63,263 nt of DNA from Acidobacteriota bacterium (GCA_018268955.1 JAFDVO010000048.1:1316-64578), one strand, 5' to 3'. Shown: positions 36,268-45,544, numbered from the stretch's first letter. A program made the numbers and translations. The notes: generated by a model not told the origin, from the sequence alone.

Positions 36268-37110
36268 TCAGCCGACCTGCTTCTTGCTCCGCTGCCACTC
36301 GACTTCGAGTTCGTCGATGGTCATCGCGGACATCCGCCGGCCGCTGTCCTGGATGCGGAGTTCCATGTCCGTGAACCGTCGGCTGAACTTGTCGTTCGCC
36401 TTCCGCAGCGCTGCTTCAGGCTCGATGCCGAGCCGCCGCGACAGGTGCGAGATCGCGAACAGCAGGTCGCCCATCTCTTCCTCCGCGCGCTCGCGATCGA
36501 GCGGCTGGTTGCCGTTGACGACCTCAGCGACCTCCTCGACCTCCTCACGGATCTTCTCGACCACGTCGGAGGGTGTGTCCCAGTCGAAGCCGACGGAGTG
36601 CGCGCGCGAACCGATCTGGTACGCCCGCAACAGGGCAGGCAGGGCAGCAGGGATGCCGCTGAGCAGCGTCTTCGGCGTGCTCTGTCCGCCACGCTCCTGT
36701 GCCTTGACCTCTTCCCATTTCACCTTGACCTGGCCGGCCGTCTCGAGCGCGGGCTCGCCTTCGTCGCGCTTGAACACGTGCGGGTGGCGGCGGACCAGCT
36801 TGTCTGCCACGTGCTTCACCGCATCGGCCAAGGTGAAGTGTCCTGCTTCCTGCTCGAGCTGCGCGACGAAGACCGCCTCGAAGAGGAAGTCGCCGAGTTC
36901 CTCGCGAAGCGCGTCATGGTCGTGCCGGTCGATCGCTTCGAGCAGCTCGTACGTTTCTTCCAAAACGTACTTCTTGAGCGTGTCGATGGTCTGCTCGCGG
37001 TCCCACGGGCATCCGTCCGGCGCGCGGAGCGCAGCCATGATCTCGATGAGCCGCGCGAACTCGCGCGCGGCGGTGGCGGCAGGGGAGTCTGGTAAGCTGG
37101 GGGACGACAC
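36268..37110 (-). CDS. mazG: Nucleoside triphosphate pyrophosphohydrolase MazG
   Basis: MazG hydrolyses NTPs/dNTPs to the monophosphate and pyrophosphate. The 280 residues hold two MazG domains: the first with CPWDREQTIDTLKKYVLEE and EELGDFLFEAVF, the second with REEVEEVAEVV and EEEMGDLLFAISHL. The acidic metal-binding residues are present in both. The start is a GTG at 37110, only 15 bp from the ATG of the divergent DUF1844 gene. Confidence 0.94.
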   Translation of the reverse strand: MSSPSLPDSPAATAAREFARLIEIMAALRAPDGCPWDREQTIDTLKKYVLEETYELLEAIDRHDHDALREELGDFLFEAVFVAQLEQEAGHFTLADAVKHVADKLVRRHPHVFKRDEGEPALETAGQVKVKWEEVKAQERGGQSTPKTLLSGIPAALPALLRAYQIGSRAHSVGFDWDTPSDVVEKIREEVEEVAEVVNGNQPLDRERAEEEMGDLLFAISHLSRRLGIEPEAALRKANDKFSRRFTDMELRIQDSGRRMSAMTIDELEVEWQRSKKQVG

Positions 37111-37125
37111 AGCTCATTTCACCAC

Positions 37126-37410
37126 ATGGCAGACATTTCGTTCACGCAGTTCGTCATCTCCCTCGCGACATCGGCGGCCATTCACTTCGGCGACGCGGCC
37201 GAGCCTGGCGGCGAGAAGCTGGCCGAGCCGAACCTCGAAGGGGCGCGGCAGATGATCGAGATCCTGTCCCTGCTCGAGGAGAAGACCAAGGGGAACCTCA
37301 CCGCGGAGGAGCGGCAGGTGCTCGAACAGGTGCTCTACGAGTTGCGGCTGCGATTTGTCCAGGTGTCGGGCTCGGCGGCCGGTTCGGGTTCGCGCATCAT
37401 CCAGCCCTGA
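37126..37410 (+). CDS. DUF1844 family protein
   Basis: A 94-residue protein that matches DUF1844 over its length: ISFTQFVISLATSAAIHFGD, NLEGARQMIEILSLLEEKTKG and LTAEERQVLEQVLYELRL, a helical pattern. Function is unknown. It is divergent from mazG with 15 bp between start codons. Confidence 0.85.
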   Translation: MADISFTQFVISLATSAAIHFGDAAEPGGEKLAEPNLEGARQMIEILSLLEEKTKGNLTAEERQVLEQVLYELRLRFVQVSGSAAGSGSRIIQP

Positions 37411-37522
37411 GCGGCGCCGCGAAACGCGGCAACGCCATGCCGCAGCCACGCAACAGCGCACACTCGTGTAAGCCACGACGCCTCTGACGCTGTCCTCCGC
37501 CCTCCGACGCAATCAGCCGTCC

Positions 37523-39847
37523 CTAGAACCGGAACAGCCTCGTGTACTTCACCACGAGCCCGCGGTTCTGAAGCGACCGCACGGCCGCGGGTGTCGTGTC
37601 GCGCCCCTCGCTGTAGACGATGAAGAGATCGCTGCCTGGGCGGTACTCCCAGCGGACGCGGATGTTCGTCGAGAACGCGTTGATGCTGGAGTTGTACTGC
37701 ACGAGGCCGCTCGCGAACATGCGGGGCGTCACCGTAAACGTCGCGCGTGCGGTGAGCAGCTTCGTGACGAAGTTCCCCTCGGGGAGCTTCGCCGAGGTGA
37801 TAGCCACGCGCGGCTCCAGCGAGACGCGCGGGCTGACCTCGATGCGTCCTGAGTAGCTGCCTTCGGTACGTGTGCCGTCGTAGAACTGGCCGCGGATGAC
37901 CCGCAGGTCGCCCGCGAACCGGCGCTGCGGACCGAGCCGGTAGAGTCCGTCGACGTCGTTGAAGCTGTAGACGCCGGCCGGGAGCACCACGCCCTTGGCG
38001 ATCTCGAACGAGGACGTCAGCGACTCGACGCTCGAGTTCGCGTTCACCTCGATGGTGTCGCCGCTCTGCAGGTCCGCGCGGAACGTGCCCTGCGCCAGCC
38101 TCGACTGCAGCCGCGTGTCCGTGTTGTTGATGATGTAGTCGGCCGCGGCTTCGTAATAGAGCTTGCGGATCGCCTTGAAGCGGCGCGGACGAGGGCTGAA
38201 TCGGAGCTGGCCGAAGTTGCGGCGGAAGTTCTGGCGCCGCATGAAGCCGATCTCCGGGTTGAAATCCTCTCCGACCTTCAGGAACTCGTAGCTGATGCCG
38301 TAGCGATCCGGCACCCAGTCGAACGTCGCACGGTAGCTCGTGTCGTCGCCGGGCCGATTCGCCGAGCGGGTGCCCGCGTAGTAGCCGCCGATGTTCACGT
38401 TCTCGAAGAACGCGAAGTTCGCGTCGACGCCGGCGGCCTGGTTGGAGTCGGTGCCGATCGCGGCTGGTGAGCGGTTGGTGCCAATGACGCCCACGCTGCT
38501 GCGGCGCAGGATGTCGCGCTTCAGCCGCACGACGGAGAAGTTCGTCGCGACAGCGTTGGCAGCCGACTGCTCGCCGGTCTCGATGTTCAGCAGGCCCACG
38601 CTGGTGCGTCCCACCCGTCCGGTGAGCCGCGAGCCGACGCGGATCGGCGTTCTCACCCCGTTCTGCAGGCCGATGCGTCGGCTGAAGAAGAGCAGAGGCG
38701 TCTCGTTCGGCGCCGCCGCCGCACTGTCGCCTCCGCCGCCACCGCCGCCGCGCGAGCGGACGCTCGCGAACTCGAACAGCCCCTGGCCTTCGAGGAAGAA
38801 GTCGCGCCGCTCGGGGAAGAACTGGCTGAACCGCGTGAGGTTCACCTGCTGCTCGTCCTCCTCGACCTGCGCGAAGTCGGTGTTGTAGGTGAAGTCCAGC
38901 GTGAGGCTGCGCGTCAGGCCGTACTTCGCGTCAGCTCCCCAGTCGCCACTCGCGTCATTCCGGAGAACCGGCGTCACCAGGTTGTTCGTGGTCAGGCCGC
39001 CGATCACATACGGCTTCACCTCGAGGTTGCGCGATTTCGACGGCACCTGGATGCCGACGAGCGTGCCCGCAACGTTGAAGCGCGTCGCGCCCGGGCCGCC
39101 GTAGGCGGCGGGCACCGGCGAGAGATAGGACGTTTCGTTCTTCCATCGCACCACCCGGCGGACGTTGATGCTCCAGACCTGGTTCGGGCCCTGCCGGTAA
39201 CGGAGCGACTTGAAGGGGATGACCATCTCGGCCGTCCACCCCTGTTCGAACCGCGCGCTGCGCGTGTCCCAGACCGTGTTCCAGTCGAAGTTGTTGCCGA
39301 CCCGTTCGTCGGCGACGATCGCGTCGCGGACTCCGCCGATCGAGTTGGTCTGGAAGTAGTAGCCGCTGCGGCGGTCGTAGAACGTGTCGAGGGAGACGCT
39401 GAAGCTGTCGTTCTGGCCGATGTTCCGGTTGTCGCGCCGCAGTTCGTTGGCTTGGATGCGCTCCGGCTGGCTGTCCCACATCCGCCCGGCGAGGTAGATG
39501 TTGTTGTCGTCGAAGAACACCCAGACGTCGGTGTCCTCCGTCGCCTTCTCACCCTCGCGCGGTTCCTGCTGGATGAAGCCGTTGACCGGCGCGACGCGCG
39601 TGAAGACCTCTTCGTCGAGCCGGCCATCGAGCGTCAGCGGCCGGTCGATGCGCACGGCGCGCATGGTGACGTGCCCCTGCTCGTCTCGTACAAAGGTCGC
39701 TGGCGGGACCGGCGCCGGCGGGCCGGCGAGTACGCGGGCGGCGTTCGCTTCTGGTTGCTGGGCACGCACCGTGGACGGGCCCGCGAAGGACACACCGAAA
39801 CAGGTGACCGCGGCAAGCCAGCGGCCCCAGCGAGCTGTTGCTGTCAT
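37523..39847 (-). CDS. DUF5916 / CBM9-like outer-membrane protein (second copy)
   Basis: A 774-residue paralogue of the protein at 6597-9287. After a signal peptide come the CBM9-like domain (LTLDGRLDEEVFTRVAPV, GWTAEMVIPFKSLRYRQGPN) and the DUF5916 barrel (TDFAQVEEDEQQVNLTRFS, FFPERRDFFLEGQGLFEF). The C-terminal strand ends in TRLFRF, with the terminal Phe typical of outer-membrane barrels. A run of eight glycines (about residue 368) interrupts a presumed loop. Ligand and role are unknown. Confidence 0.87.
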   Translation of the reverse strand: MTATARWGRWLAAVTCFGVSFAGPSTVRAQQPEANAARVLAGPPAPVPPATFVRDEQGHVTMRAVRIDRPLTLDGRLDEEVFTRVAPVNGFIQQEPREGEKATEDTDVWVFFDDNNIYLAGRMWDSQPERIQANELRRDNRNIGQNDSFSVSLDTFYDRRSGYYFQTNSIGGVRDAIVADERVGNNFDWNTVWDTRSARFEQGWTAEMVIPFKSLRYRQGPNQVWSINVRRVVRWKNETSYLSPVPAAYGGPGATRFNVAGTLVGIQVPSKSRNLEVKPYVIGGLTTNNLVTPVLRNDASGDWGADAKYGLTRSLTLDFTYNTDFAQVEEDEQQVNLTRFSQFFPERRDFFLEGQGLFEFASVRSRGGGGGGGDSAAAAPNETPLLFFSRRIGLQNGVRTPIRVGSRLTGRVGRTSVGLLNIETGEQSAANAVATNFSVVRLKRDILRRSSVGVIGTNRSPAAIGTDSNQAAGVDANFAFFENVNIGGYYAGTRSANRPGDDTSYRATFDWVPDRYGISYEFLKVGEDFNPEIGFMRRQNFRRNFGQLRFSPRPRRFKAIRKLYYEAAADYIINNTDTRLQSRLAQGTFRADLQSGDTIEVNANSSVESLTSSFEIAKGVVLPAGVYSFNDVDGLYRLGPQRRFAGDLRVIRGQFYDGTRTEGSYSGRIEVSPRVSLEPRVAITSAKLPEGNFVTKLLTARATFTVTPRMFASGLVQYNSSINAFSTNIRVRWEYRPGSDLFIVYSEGRDTTPAAVRSLQNRGLVVKYTRLFRF

Positions 39848-39966
39848 GAAGAGCTCTATTGTAGCGGGGCGCGACGCCGGGCTCCGCTGACGACGTGGCC
39901 GGCAGGTTCGCGAGTCCAGGGACCAGGCGGACTGTACAATCAGCAGGTTCCACGGACCGTGACGCT

Positions 39967-40773
39967 GTGACCCTCAGAATCACCATGCTCGGGACCGGCA
40001 CGTCCCACGGCGTCCCGATGATCGGATGTGCGTGCGCGACGTGCCACTCAGCGGACCCGCGCGACAGACGGACCCGACCGTCGATCCTGATCGAACGCGT
40101 CGGGCAACCGGAGGATGACCGCGGGGTGCGCAGCATCCTCGTGGATACGTCCACCGATCTCCGGATGCAGGCGCTGACCCACGGCGTGCGACGGGTCGAC
40201 GCGATCCTCTTCACGCACAGCCACGCCGACCACATCTTCGGGCTCGATGAGGTGCGCCGGTTCAATGCGATTCAGGACGCCGCCATCCCGGCGTACGCCG
40301 ACGAGCGGACCGCGCGCGATCTCAGGCGTGCGTTTGCGTACATCTTCGACCCCCACACCCCGCAGGGCGGGGGCATCCCGCAGATCTCGCTCTCGACAAT
40401 CGGCGGGCCGTTCTGCCTTGGGCGGTGCGAGGTGGTGCCCGTGCCGGTGCTGCACGGCAAGAGGCCCATTCTGGGTTACCGCGTCGGCCCATTCGCGTAC
40501 CTGACCGACTGCAGCGCGATTCCCGACGCGTCCTGGCCGCTGCTGACGGGCGTGCGCACGCTGGTGCTCGATGCGCTGCGGCATCGGCCACACCCGACGC
40601 ACTTCTCGGTAGCCGAGGCGATCGACGCCGCCGCGCGCATCGGCGCTGAGCGCACGCTGTTCACGCACATCTGCCACGACCTTCCTCACGCGGCGACCTG
40701 TGCCGCGCTGCCCCCAGGCGTGGAGCTGGCCTATGATGGGCAGGTCATCGAGGTGCCGACCTCGGGGGTATAG
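39967..40773 (+). CDS. MBL-fold metallohydrolase (PhnP-like)
   Basis: A 268-residue metallo-beta-lactamase-fold hydrolase. It has TMLGTGTSHGVPMIGC with a following CATC, the metal motif THSHADHIFGLDE and downstream VLHGKRPILGYR, LTDCS and THICHDLPH. It most resembles the PhnP/cyclic-phosphodiesterase-like group; the substrate is not certain. The frame opens at an ATG at 39895, but homology begins at TLRITMLG, so the GTG at 39967 is chosen. ribF follows after a repeat tract. Confidence 0.88.
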   Translation: MTLRITMLGTGTSHGVPMIGCACATCHSADPRDRRTRPSILIERVGQPEDDRGVRSILVDTSTDLRMQALTHGVRRVDAILFTHSHADHIFGLDEVRRFNAIQDAAIPAYADERTARDLRRAFAYIFDPHTPQGGGIPQISLSTIGGPFCLGRCEVVPVPVLHGKRPILGYRVGPFAYLTDCSAIPDASWPLLTGVRTLVLDALRHRPHPTHFSVAEAIDAAARIGAERTLFTHICHDLPHAATCAALPPGVELAYDGQVIEVPTSGV

Positions 40774-40775
40774 AG

Positions 40776-40850
40776 GTCTGCAGGGCCGGGAAGGCCGGGA
40801 AGGCCGGGAGGGCCAGGAAGGCCGGGACGGCCGGGAAGGTCTGAAGCCTC
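40776..40850. repeat. GGCCGGGAA nonamer tract
   Basis: GGCCGGGAA twice, then GGCCGGGAG, GGCCAGGAA, GGCCGGGAC and GGCCGGGAA: six 9-bp units at about 40787-40840. It lies between the MBL gene and ribF and includes the likely ribF leader. Confidence 0.7.
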
Positions 40851-40863
40851 GAAGCGCAGCTGC

Positions 40864-41802
40864 ATGGACGTCATTCATTTCCCAGAAGATCCGCGCCCGT
40901 CACGCTGGTCGCATCCGGTCCTGGCGCTCGGCAATTTCGATGGCGTGCACCGCGGCCATCGGAAGATCCTCGATCGCGTGCGGCGCGTGGCTTCCGAGCG
41001 GAACGCCACCGCCGTCGTCATGACCTTCGACCCGCATCCGCCGCGGGTGGTCCGGCCTGACAAGGCGCCGCCGCTGCTGATGACGAAGGCGCAGAAGCTC
41101 GAGGCGCTCGCTGGTGCCGGTGTGCAGGGCACTGCCATTGTCCGCTTCACGCACGAGCTCTCGCAGTGGGATCCGGAGACCTTCGTGCGGACCGTGCTCG
41201 TCGACTGGCTGCACGTCTCAGAAGTGTGGGTGGGCGCCAACTTCCTGTTCGGTCGGGACCGCGCCGGTACGTTTTCGCTCCTGCGGACGCTCGGCGCGCG
41301 GTACGGCTTCAACGCCGAGAAGATCGACCCGGTCCGCTACAAGGACTTCGTCGTGTCCAGCACGCGGGTTCGCCGGCTCATCAGCGAGGCACGGGTCGAC
41401 GAGGCCGGCGCGCTGCTGGGCCACCAGTACTTCATCGACGGCACCGTCGTGCAGGGCGACCAGCGCGGACGTACCATCGGCTTCCCAACAGCGAACCTCT
41501 CGACCGGGAACGAGATGCTGCCGCCCCACGGGGTGTACGCGACCACCGCAACTATCGACGGGGTCGTGCACCCGTCGGTCACGAACATCGGTGTCAGGCC
41601 GACGGTCGACACCACCGGCCGGCTGTCCATCGAGACGCACGTCTTCGACCTGGATCGCGACCTCTATGGCGCGTCGATCCGCCTCGGCTTCGTGCAGCGG
41701 CTGCGCGACGAGCGCGCGTTCGACTCGCTCGACGCGCTCCGCGCACAGATTCGGGCCGACTGCGACCGGGCGCGCGTGTTGTTCCAGCGCCTTTCACTGT
41801 AA
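40864..41802 (+). CDS. ribF: Bifunctional riboflavin kinase / FAD synthetase
   Basis: RibF phosphorylates riboflavin and adenylates FMN. The 312 residues comprise the N-terminal nucleotidyltransferase (VLALGNFDGVHRGHRKIL; VVMTFDPHPPRVV; VGANFLFGRDRAG) and the C-terminal kinase (QYFIDGTVVQGDQRGRTIGF followed by PTANL; VTNIGVRPTVD). ATG at 40864 comes directly after a nonamer repeat tract, so its leader is repeat DNA. cysS follows with one small gene between. Confidence 0.96.
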   Translation: MDVIHFPEDPRPSRWSHPVLALGNFDGVHRGHRKILDRVRRVASERNATAVVMTFDPHPPRVVRPDKAPPLLMTKAQKLEALAGAGVQGTAIVRFTHELSQWDPETFVRTVLVDWLHVSEVWVGANFLFGRDRAGTFSLLRTLGARYGFNAEKIDPVRYKDFVVSSTRVRRLISEARVDEAGALLGHQYFIDGTVVQGDQRGRTIGFPTANLSTGNEMLPPHGVYATTATIDGVVHPSVTNIGVRPTVDTTGRLSIETHVFDLDRDLYGASIRLGFVQRLRDERAFDSLDALRAQIRADCDRARVLFQRLSL

Positions 41803-41811
41803 AATCCGCGT

Positions 41812-42090
41812 GTGTCGCCGAGTTCGTCGCCCTTCGCCCTGGAGGTGTCCAGCCAGGGGGCTCCCGTCTCCCTGCTGGAATCGCTCGCACGGCAGGTGCT
41901 GGACGACGTGGGCTGCACTTCGGCACCCATGGGCGAGTTGACGGCAGCGCTCGCGAAAGCCGCGGCCTCCGGGTCGTTCGGCGGCCCAGCCCGGTGCGAT
42001 CTGCAGGTGCGCGCGTACGCCAACGCGCTCGACATCCTGGTGTCCTCGAACGGAGGACGCATCTGGCAGACCCGCTGCACGATCCCCTAG
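41812..42090 (+). CDS. Small conserved-looking protein between ribF and cysS
   Basis: A 92-residue ORF from a GTG at 41812, 9 bp after ribF and 9 bp before cysS, so probably in the same operon. I do not recognise a family. It contains a helical stretch (LLESLARQVLDDVG), a small-residue middle and a beta-like end (CDLQVRAYANALDILVSSNG). Codon use resembles the neighbours. No signal peptide or membrane segment. Confidence 0.6.
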   Translation: MSPSSSPFALEVSSQGAPVSLLESLARQVLDDVGCTSAPMGELTAALAKAAASGSFGGPARCDLQVRAYANALDILVSSNGGRIWQTRCTIP

Positions 42091-42099
42091 AACCAGACG

Positions 42100-43515
42100 A
42101 TGCGCCTCTACAACACGCTGACGCGAACCGAGGAAACGTTCACGCCTGGTCCGGACAACACCGTCCGGATGTACACGTGCGGTCTGACCGTGTACGCGCG
42201 CGGGCACATCGGCAACTTCCGCACGTTCGTGTGCGTCGACGTGCTGCGGCGCACGCTGCGTCACCTGATGCACTACCGGCTGCACCACGTCATGAACTTC
42301 ACCGACGTGGACGACCGCACGATCATCGGCGCGCAGAAGGCCGGCATGGATCTCCGCGCGTACACGGATCAGTACATCGCTGCATTCCGCGAAGATGCGA
42401 AGGCACTCGGCCTCGAGCCGGTCGAGGAGAACCCGCGCGCAACGGATCCAGAGAACATCGCCGCGATGGGCGCGATGATCGACGCGCTCGAGCAGCGAGG
42501 GCACACGTACCGCAGCGACGGCTCGATCTACTTCAAGATTGCGTCGATGCCGGACTACGGCAAGCTCGCGCATCTCGATCACGCCGGTATCAAGCCGGGC
42601 GCCCGCGTCGATTCGGACAACTACGCGAAGGACGATGCGCGCGACTTCGTGCTGTGGAAGGGCACGAAGCCGGGTGAGCCGACATGGCAGGTCGCTGGCG
42701 ACACTCCGGGACGTCCAGGCTGGCACCTGGAGTGCTCGGCCATGGCCCTGCGCCTCCTCGGCGAGTCGCCCATCGACATCCACACCGGCGGCATCGACCT
42801 GATCTTCCCGCACCACGAGAACGAGATCGCACAGAGCGAGTGCGCCACCGGCAAGCCGTTCTCGCGCTTCTGGTTCCACGTCGAGCACCTGATCGTCGAC
42901 GACGAGAAGATGTCGAAGTCGCTGGGGAACACCTTCACGATTCCCGACATCATCACGAGCGGCCACCGCCCGTCGGCGGTGCGCTACCTGCTGCTCTCGT
43001 CGCACTACCGCAAGCAGCTCAACTTCACGTGGGAGAGCCTCCAGCAGGCGGAGGAAGCCCTGCGACGGCTGACGGACTGCCTGGCCAGGGTGGACGCCGT
43101 CTCGGCCTCTGGCGGGCACGCGGACATCCAGAAGCGGGTCGCAGAGGCGCAGCAGGCGTTCAGCGACGCGATGCAGCACGACCTGAACACCGCGGCCGCG
43201 CTCGGTGCGATGTTCGAACTCGTCCGCGCCATCAACTCCGCCATCGACGCCGGTCAGCTCGGGACAGAGGATGTGCCGGTCATCCGGAGCGCGTTCGCGG
43301 GATTCGATCTGGTGCTCGGCATCCTGTCGCTGCGGCATGCCGAGGACGAGCAGCCGCCGGTACCGGTCGAGGAGATCGAGCGTCTTATCGAAGAGCGGCA
43401 CGCCGCTCGGCGTCGGCGGGACTTCGCCGCAGCCGACCGCGTCCGCGACGACCTCGCGGCACGCGGCGTCCTCCTCGAGGACTCGGCGGCCGGCACACGC
43501 TGGAAGCGGAAGTAG
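42100..43515 (+). CDS. cysS: Cysteinyl-tRNA synthetase
   Basis: Class I aminoacyl-tRNA synthetase charging tRNA-Cys. The 471-residue length is typical. Motifs are MYTCGLTVYARGHIGNFRTF (zinc Cys and the HIGH-type signature), GWHLECSAMA and HHENEIAQSE (further zinc ligands), and KMSKSLGNTF. The DALR and anticodon-binding C-terminus end AADRVRDDLAARGV. tRNA-Cys lies about 3.5 kb downstream. Confidence 0.97.
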   Translation: MRLYNTLTRTEETFTPGPDNTVRMYTCGLTVYARGHIGNFRTFVCVDVLRRTLRHLMHYRLHHVMNFTDVDDRTIIGAQKAGMDLRAYTDQYIAAFREDAKALGLEPVEENPRATDPENIAAMGAMIDALEQRGHTYRSDGSIYFKIASMPDYGKLAHLDHAGIKPGARVDSDNYAKDDARDFVLWKGTKPGEPTWQVAGDTPGRPGWHLECSAMALRLLGESPIDIHTGGIDLIFPHHENEIAQSECATGKPFSRFWFHVEHLIVDDEKMSKSLGNTFTIPDIITSGHRPSAVRYLLLSSHYRKQLNFTWESLQQAEEALRRLTDCLARVDAVSASGGHADIQKRVAEAQQAFSDAMQHDLNTAAALGAMFELVRAINSAIDAGQLGTEDVPVIRSAFAGFDLVLGILSLRHAEDEQPPVPVEEIERLIEERHAARRRRDFAAADRVRDDLAARGVLLEDSAAGTRWKRK

Positions 43516-43555
43516 GGCGCGGCTTCAGCCCGCGCACCCAACGGGAGGTCACGTC

Positions 43556-44884
43556 ATGGCCGTGCCCGAGATCAGGACGCCGCTGCCCGGACCGAAGGCC
43601 GCGGCCCTCATTGCCCGAGATGCGGCTGTCATCTCCCCCTCGTACACGCGTGGCTACCCTCTCGTCGTAGGCCAGGCACGCGGCTGTGCGGTGGAGGATG
43701 TCGATGGCAATGTATTCCTCGACTGCGCCGCCGGCATTGCCGTCAACGCCACCGGCCATTCCCATCCGGACGTCGTGCGCGCCATCGTCGATCAGGCGGC
43801 GAAGTTCCAGCACATGTCAGGGACCGATTTCTACTACGAGCCGCAGATCCGGCTCGGCGAAGCGCTGGCGGCCGTTGCGCCGATGCCCGGCGGGGTGAAA
43901 TCGTTCTTCGGGAACTCGGGCAGCGAGGCGGTCGAGGCCTCGATCAAGCTCGCGCGCTATGCGACCGGTCGCTCGCACCTTATCGCCTTCCTCGGCGGGT
44001 TCCACGGTCGGACGCTGGGGTCGTTGTCGCTGACGGCAAGCAAGACGGTGCAGCGGCGAGGGTTCGGGCCACTCCTGCCCGGCGTGTCGCACGTCCCGTT
44101 TGCGAACTGCTATCGCTGTCCCGTCAATGCAACGCCCGACGCGTGTGGCGCGGAGTGCCTGGACGTACTCGAGCACGAGACGCTCGTGCATCTTGTGTCA
44201 CCAGACGAAGTTGCGGCCGTGGTTGTCGAACCGATCCAGGGCGAAGGCGGGTATCTGGTCGCTCCAAACCAGTTCCTCGCGCGCTTGCGAGACATCACCA
44301 GTCAACACGGGATCCTGCTCGTCGTTGACGAGGTGCAGTCCGGCATGGGGCGCACCGGGCAGATGTTTGCGATTCAACACAGCGGCGTCGAGCCCGACAT
44401 CGTGGCGATCGCAAAAGGGGTGGCGTCCGGGATGCCGCTCGGCGTGTCGCTCGCGCGGGCGGAGCTCATGTCGTGGCCGCCCGGTGCGCACGCCTCGACG
44501 TTCGGCGGCAACCCCATCGCATGTGCGGCGGCCCTCGAGACGATTCGCCTGCTTCGCGAGCAGTTGATGGCAAACGCGGAGCGCGTCGGTGCGCGGCTGA
44601 TGGCCGGCCTCGTGGCCTTGGCGGACAAGCACGCGGTCATCGGAGACGTCCGCGGCCGGGGCCTGATGATCGGCGTGGAGCTCGTGCGCGATCGGCAGAC
44701 GAAGGCGCGAGCGATCGAGGAGCGCAATGCGGTCGTGAACGCCGCGTTCCGGCGCGGCCTGCTCATCCTCGGCGCGGGCAAGAACACCGTGCGTTTCTGC
44801 CCGCCGCTGGTGCTCACGGAGGATGAGGCAGATACGGCGGTCCGCATCTTCGATGAGGCCCTCGGGGACGTGGCGGGACACTGA
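43556..44884 (+). CDS. Class III aminotransferase (acetylornithine/4-aminobutyrate type)
   Basis: A 442-residue PLP-dependent omega-aminotransferase. FFGNSGSEAVEASIKLARYA, FLGGFHGRTLGSLSLT, VVDEVQSGMGRTG and the PLP lysine 287 in DIVAIAKGVASGMPLG are present. The segment NCYRCPVNATPDAC is typical of the GabT-like acetylornithine-aminotransferase subgroup. It could serve as ArgD or act on 4-aminobutyrate; sequence alone does not decide. ATG at 43556 has a strong GGGAGG site. It follows cysS by 40 bp. Confidence 0.88.
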   Translation: MAVPEIRTPLPGPKAAALIARDAAVISPSYTRGYPLVVGQARGCAVEDVDGNVFLDCAAGIAVNATGHSHPDVVRAIVDQAAKFQHMSGTDFYYEPQIRLGEALAAVAPMPGGVKSFFGNSGSEAVEASIKLARYATGRSHLIAFLGGFHGRTLGSLSLTASKTVQRRGFGPLLPGVSHVPFANCYRCPVNATPDACGAECLDVLEHETLVHLVSPDEVAAVVVEPIQGEGGYLVAPNQFLARLRDITSQHGILLVVDEVQSGMGRTGQMFAIQHSGVEPDIVAIAKGVASGMPLGVSLARAELMSWPPGAHASTFGGNPIACAAALETIRLLREQLMANAERVGARLMAGLVALADKHAVIGDVRGRGLMIGVELVRDRQTKARAIEERNAVVNAAFRRGLLILGAGKNTVRFCPPLVLTEDEADTAVRIFDEALGDVAGH

Positions 44885-45105
44885 CTGGCTTCGGGCTTCG
44901 GGCGCTGGGCTTCCGGCCGCGTCGGCTCTGGGCGGCGCTTGGCTCTGGGCGCTAGGCGATGGGCGATCGGCCATCGGCGACTTCGCTCAGGCTCCGGGCT
45001 TCGGGCTCTGGGCTTCGGGCCGCGTCGACTCTGGGCGTTCGCGTCGGGCACCCGGCTTCGGGCTCTGGGCCCGGTCGGCTCTGGGCTCGGCTTCGGGGCC
45101 GAATC
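44885..45105. repeat. GGGCTTC/GGGCTCT heptad tract (largest)
   Basis: About 220 bp of heptads 3' of the aminotransferase: GGGCTTC, GGGCGCT, GGGCTTC, GGGCTCT and others. The composite CCGCGTCGGCTCTGGG recurs (also CGTCGACTCTGGG, GGTCGGCTCTGGG). A different run, GGGCGAT, CGGCCAT, CGGCGAC, sits in the middle (about 44958-44982). It carries no gene. Confidence 0.7.
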
Positions 45106-45109
45106 GTAC

Positions 45110-45133
45110 GTAGCGCCAGGCTTTAGCCTGGCG
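45110..45133. repeat. REP-like single hairpin
   Basis: GTAG at 45110-45113 is followed directly by CGCCAGGC-TTTA-GCCTGGCG, an 8-bp perfect stem with the same TTTA loop as one hairpin at 28054. It is 40 bp upstream of yraN. Confidence 0.7.
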
Positions 45134-45172
45134 TCCTCTCCGGGCGCGCCGTTTGCTCCTCCCTGGCGCGCC

Positions 45173-45541
45173 ATGTCCCGCGCGCGTGTCACCCTTGGAG
45201 AAATCGGCGAAAACCTGGCGTGCGAGGAGTTGGTGCGCCGAGGGTACGAAATCCTTGTGCGGCGATGGCGTTTGCGTGGCGGCGAAATCGACATCATCGC
45301 GCTCGACGGTCGGTCCGTGGTGTTCGTCGAAGTGAAGACCAGAGCAGGCGCAGAGTACGGGACTGGTGCGGACGCGATCACCTGGCAGAAGCGGCGTCGC
45401 ATGGTCGGCCTGGCGGCGCACTTCATGGCCCGCGAGCGGTTGCTCGATCGCGCGGTCCGCTTCGACGTCGTCTCGATTGCACTTGCAGACGACGGCCCGC
45501 GTATTGAGGTCTATCAGGGGGCGTTCGACGCGACGACGTAA
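45173..45541 (+). CDS. YraN/UPF0102 family endonuclease-like protein
   Basis: A 122-residue protein with the Mrr/Holliday-junction-resolvase-like fold of UPF0102: TLGEIGENLACEELVRRGYE, GGEIDIIALDG and VVFVEVKTR, carrying the E...D...ExK catalytic pattern. The biochemical role is unproven. The ATG at 45173 is the family start; the open frame upstream is repeat DNA. Confidence 0.9.
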   Translation: MSRARVTLGEIGENLACEELVRRGYEILVRRWRLRGGEIDIIALDGRSVVFVEVKTRAGAEYGTGADAITWQKRRRMVGLAAHFMARERLLDRAVRFDVVSIALADDGPRIEVYQGAFDATT

Positions 45542-45544
45542 TCG

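Noticed and set aside
44885..45105. Possible CRISPR array
   Set aside because: Units are 7 bp, contiguous and degenerate, with no 20-40 bp spacers and no cas genes.
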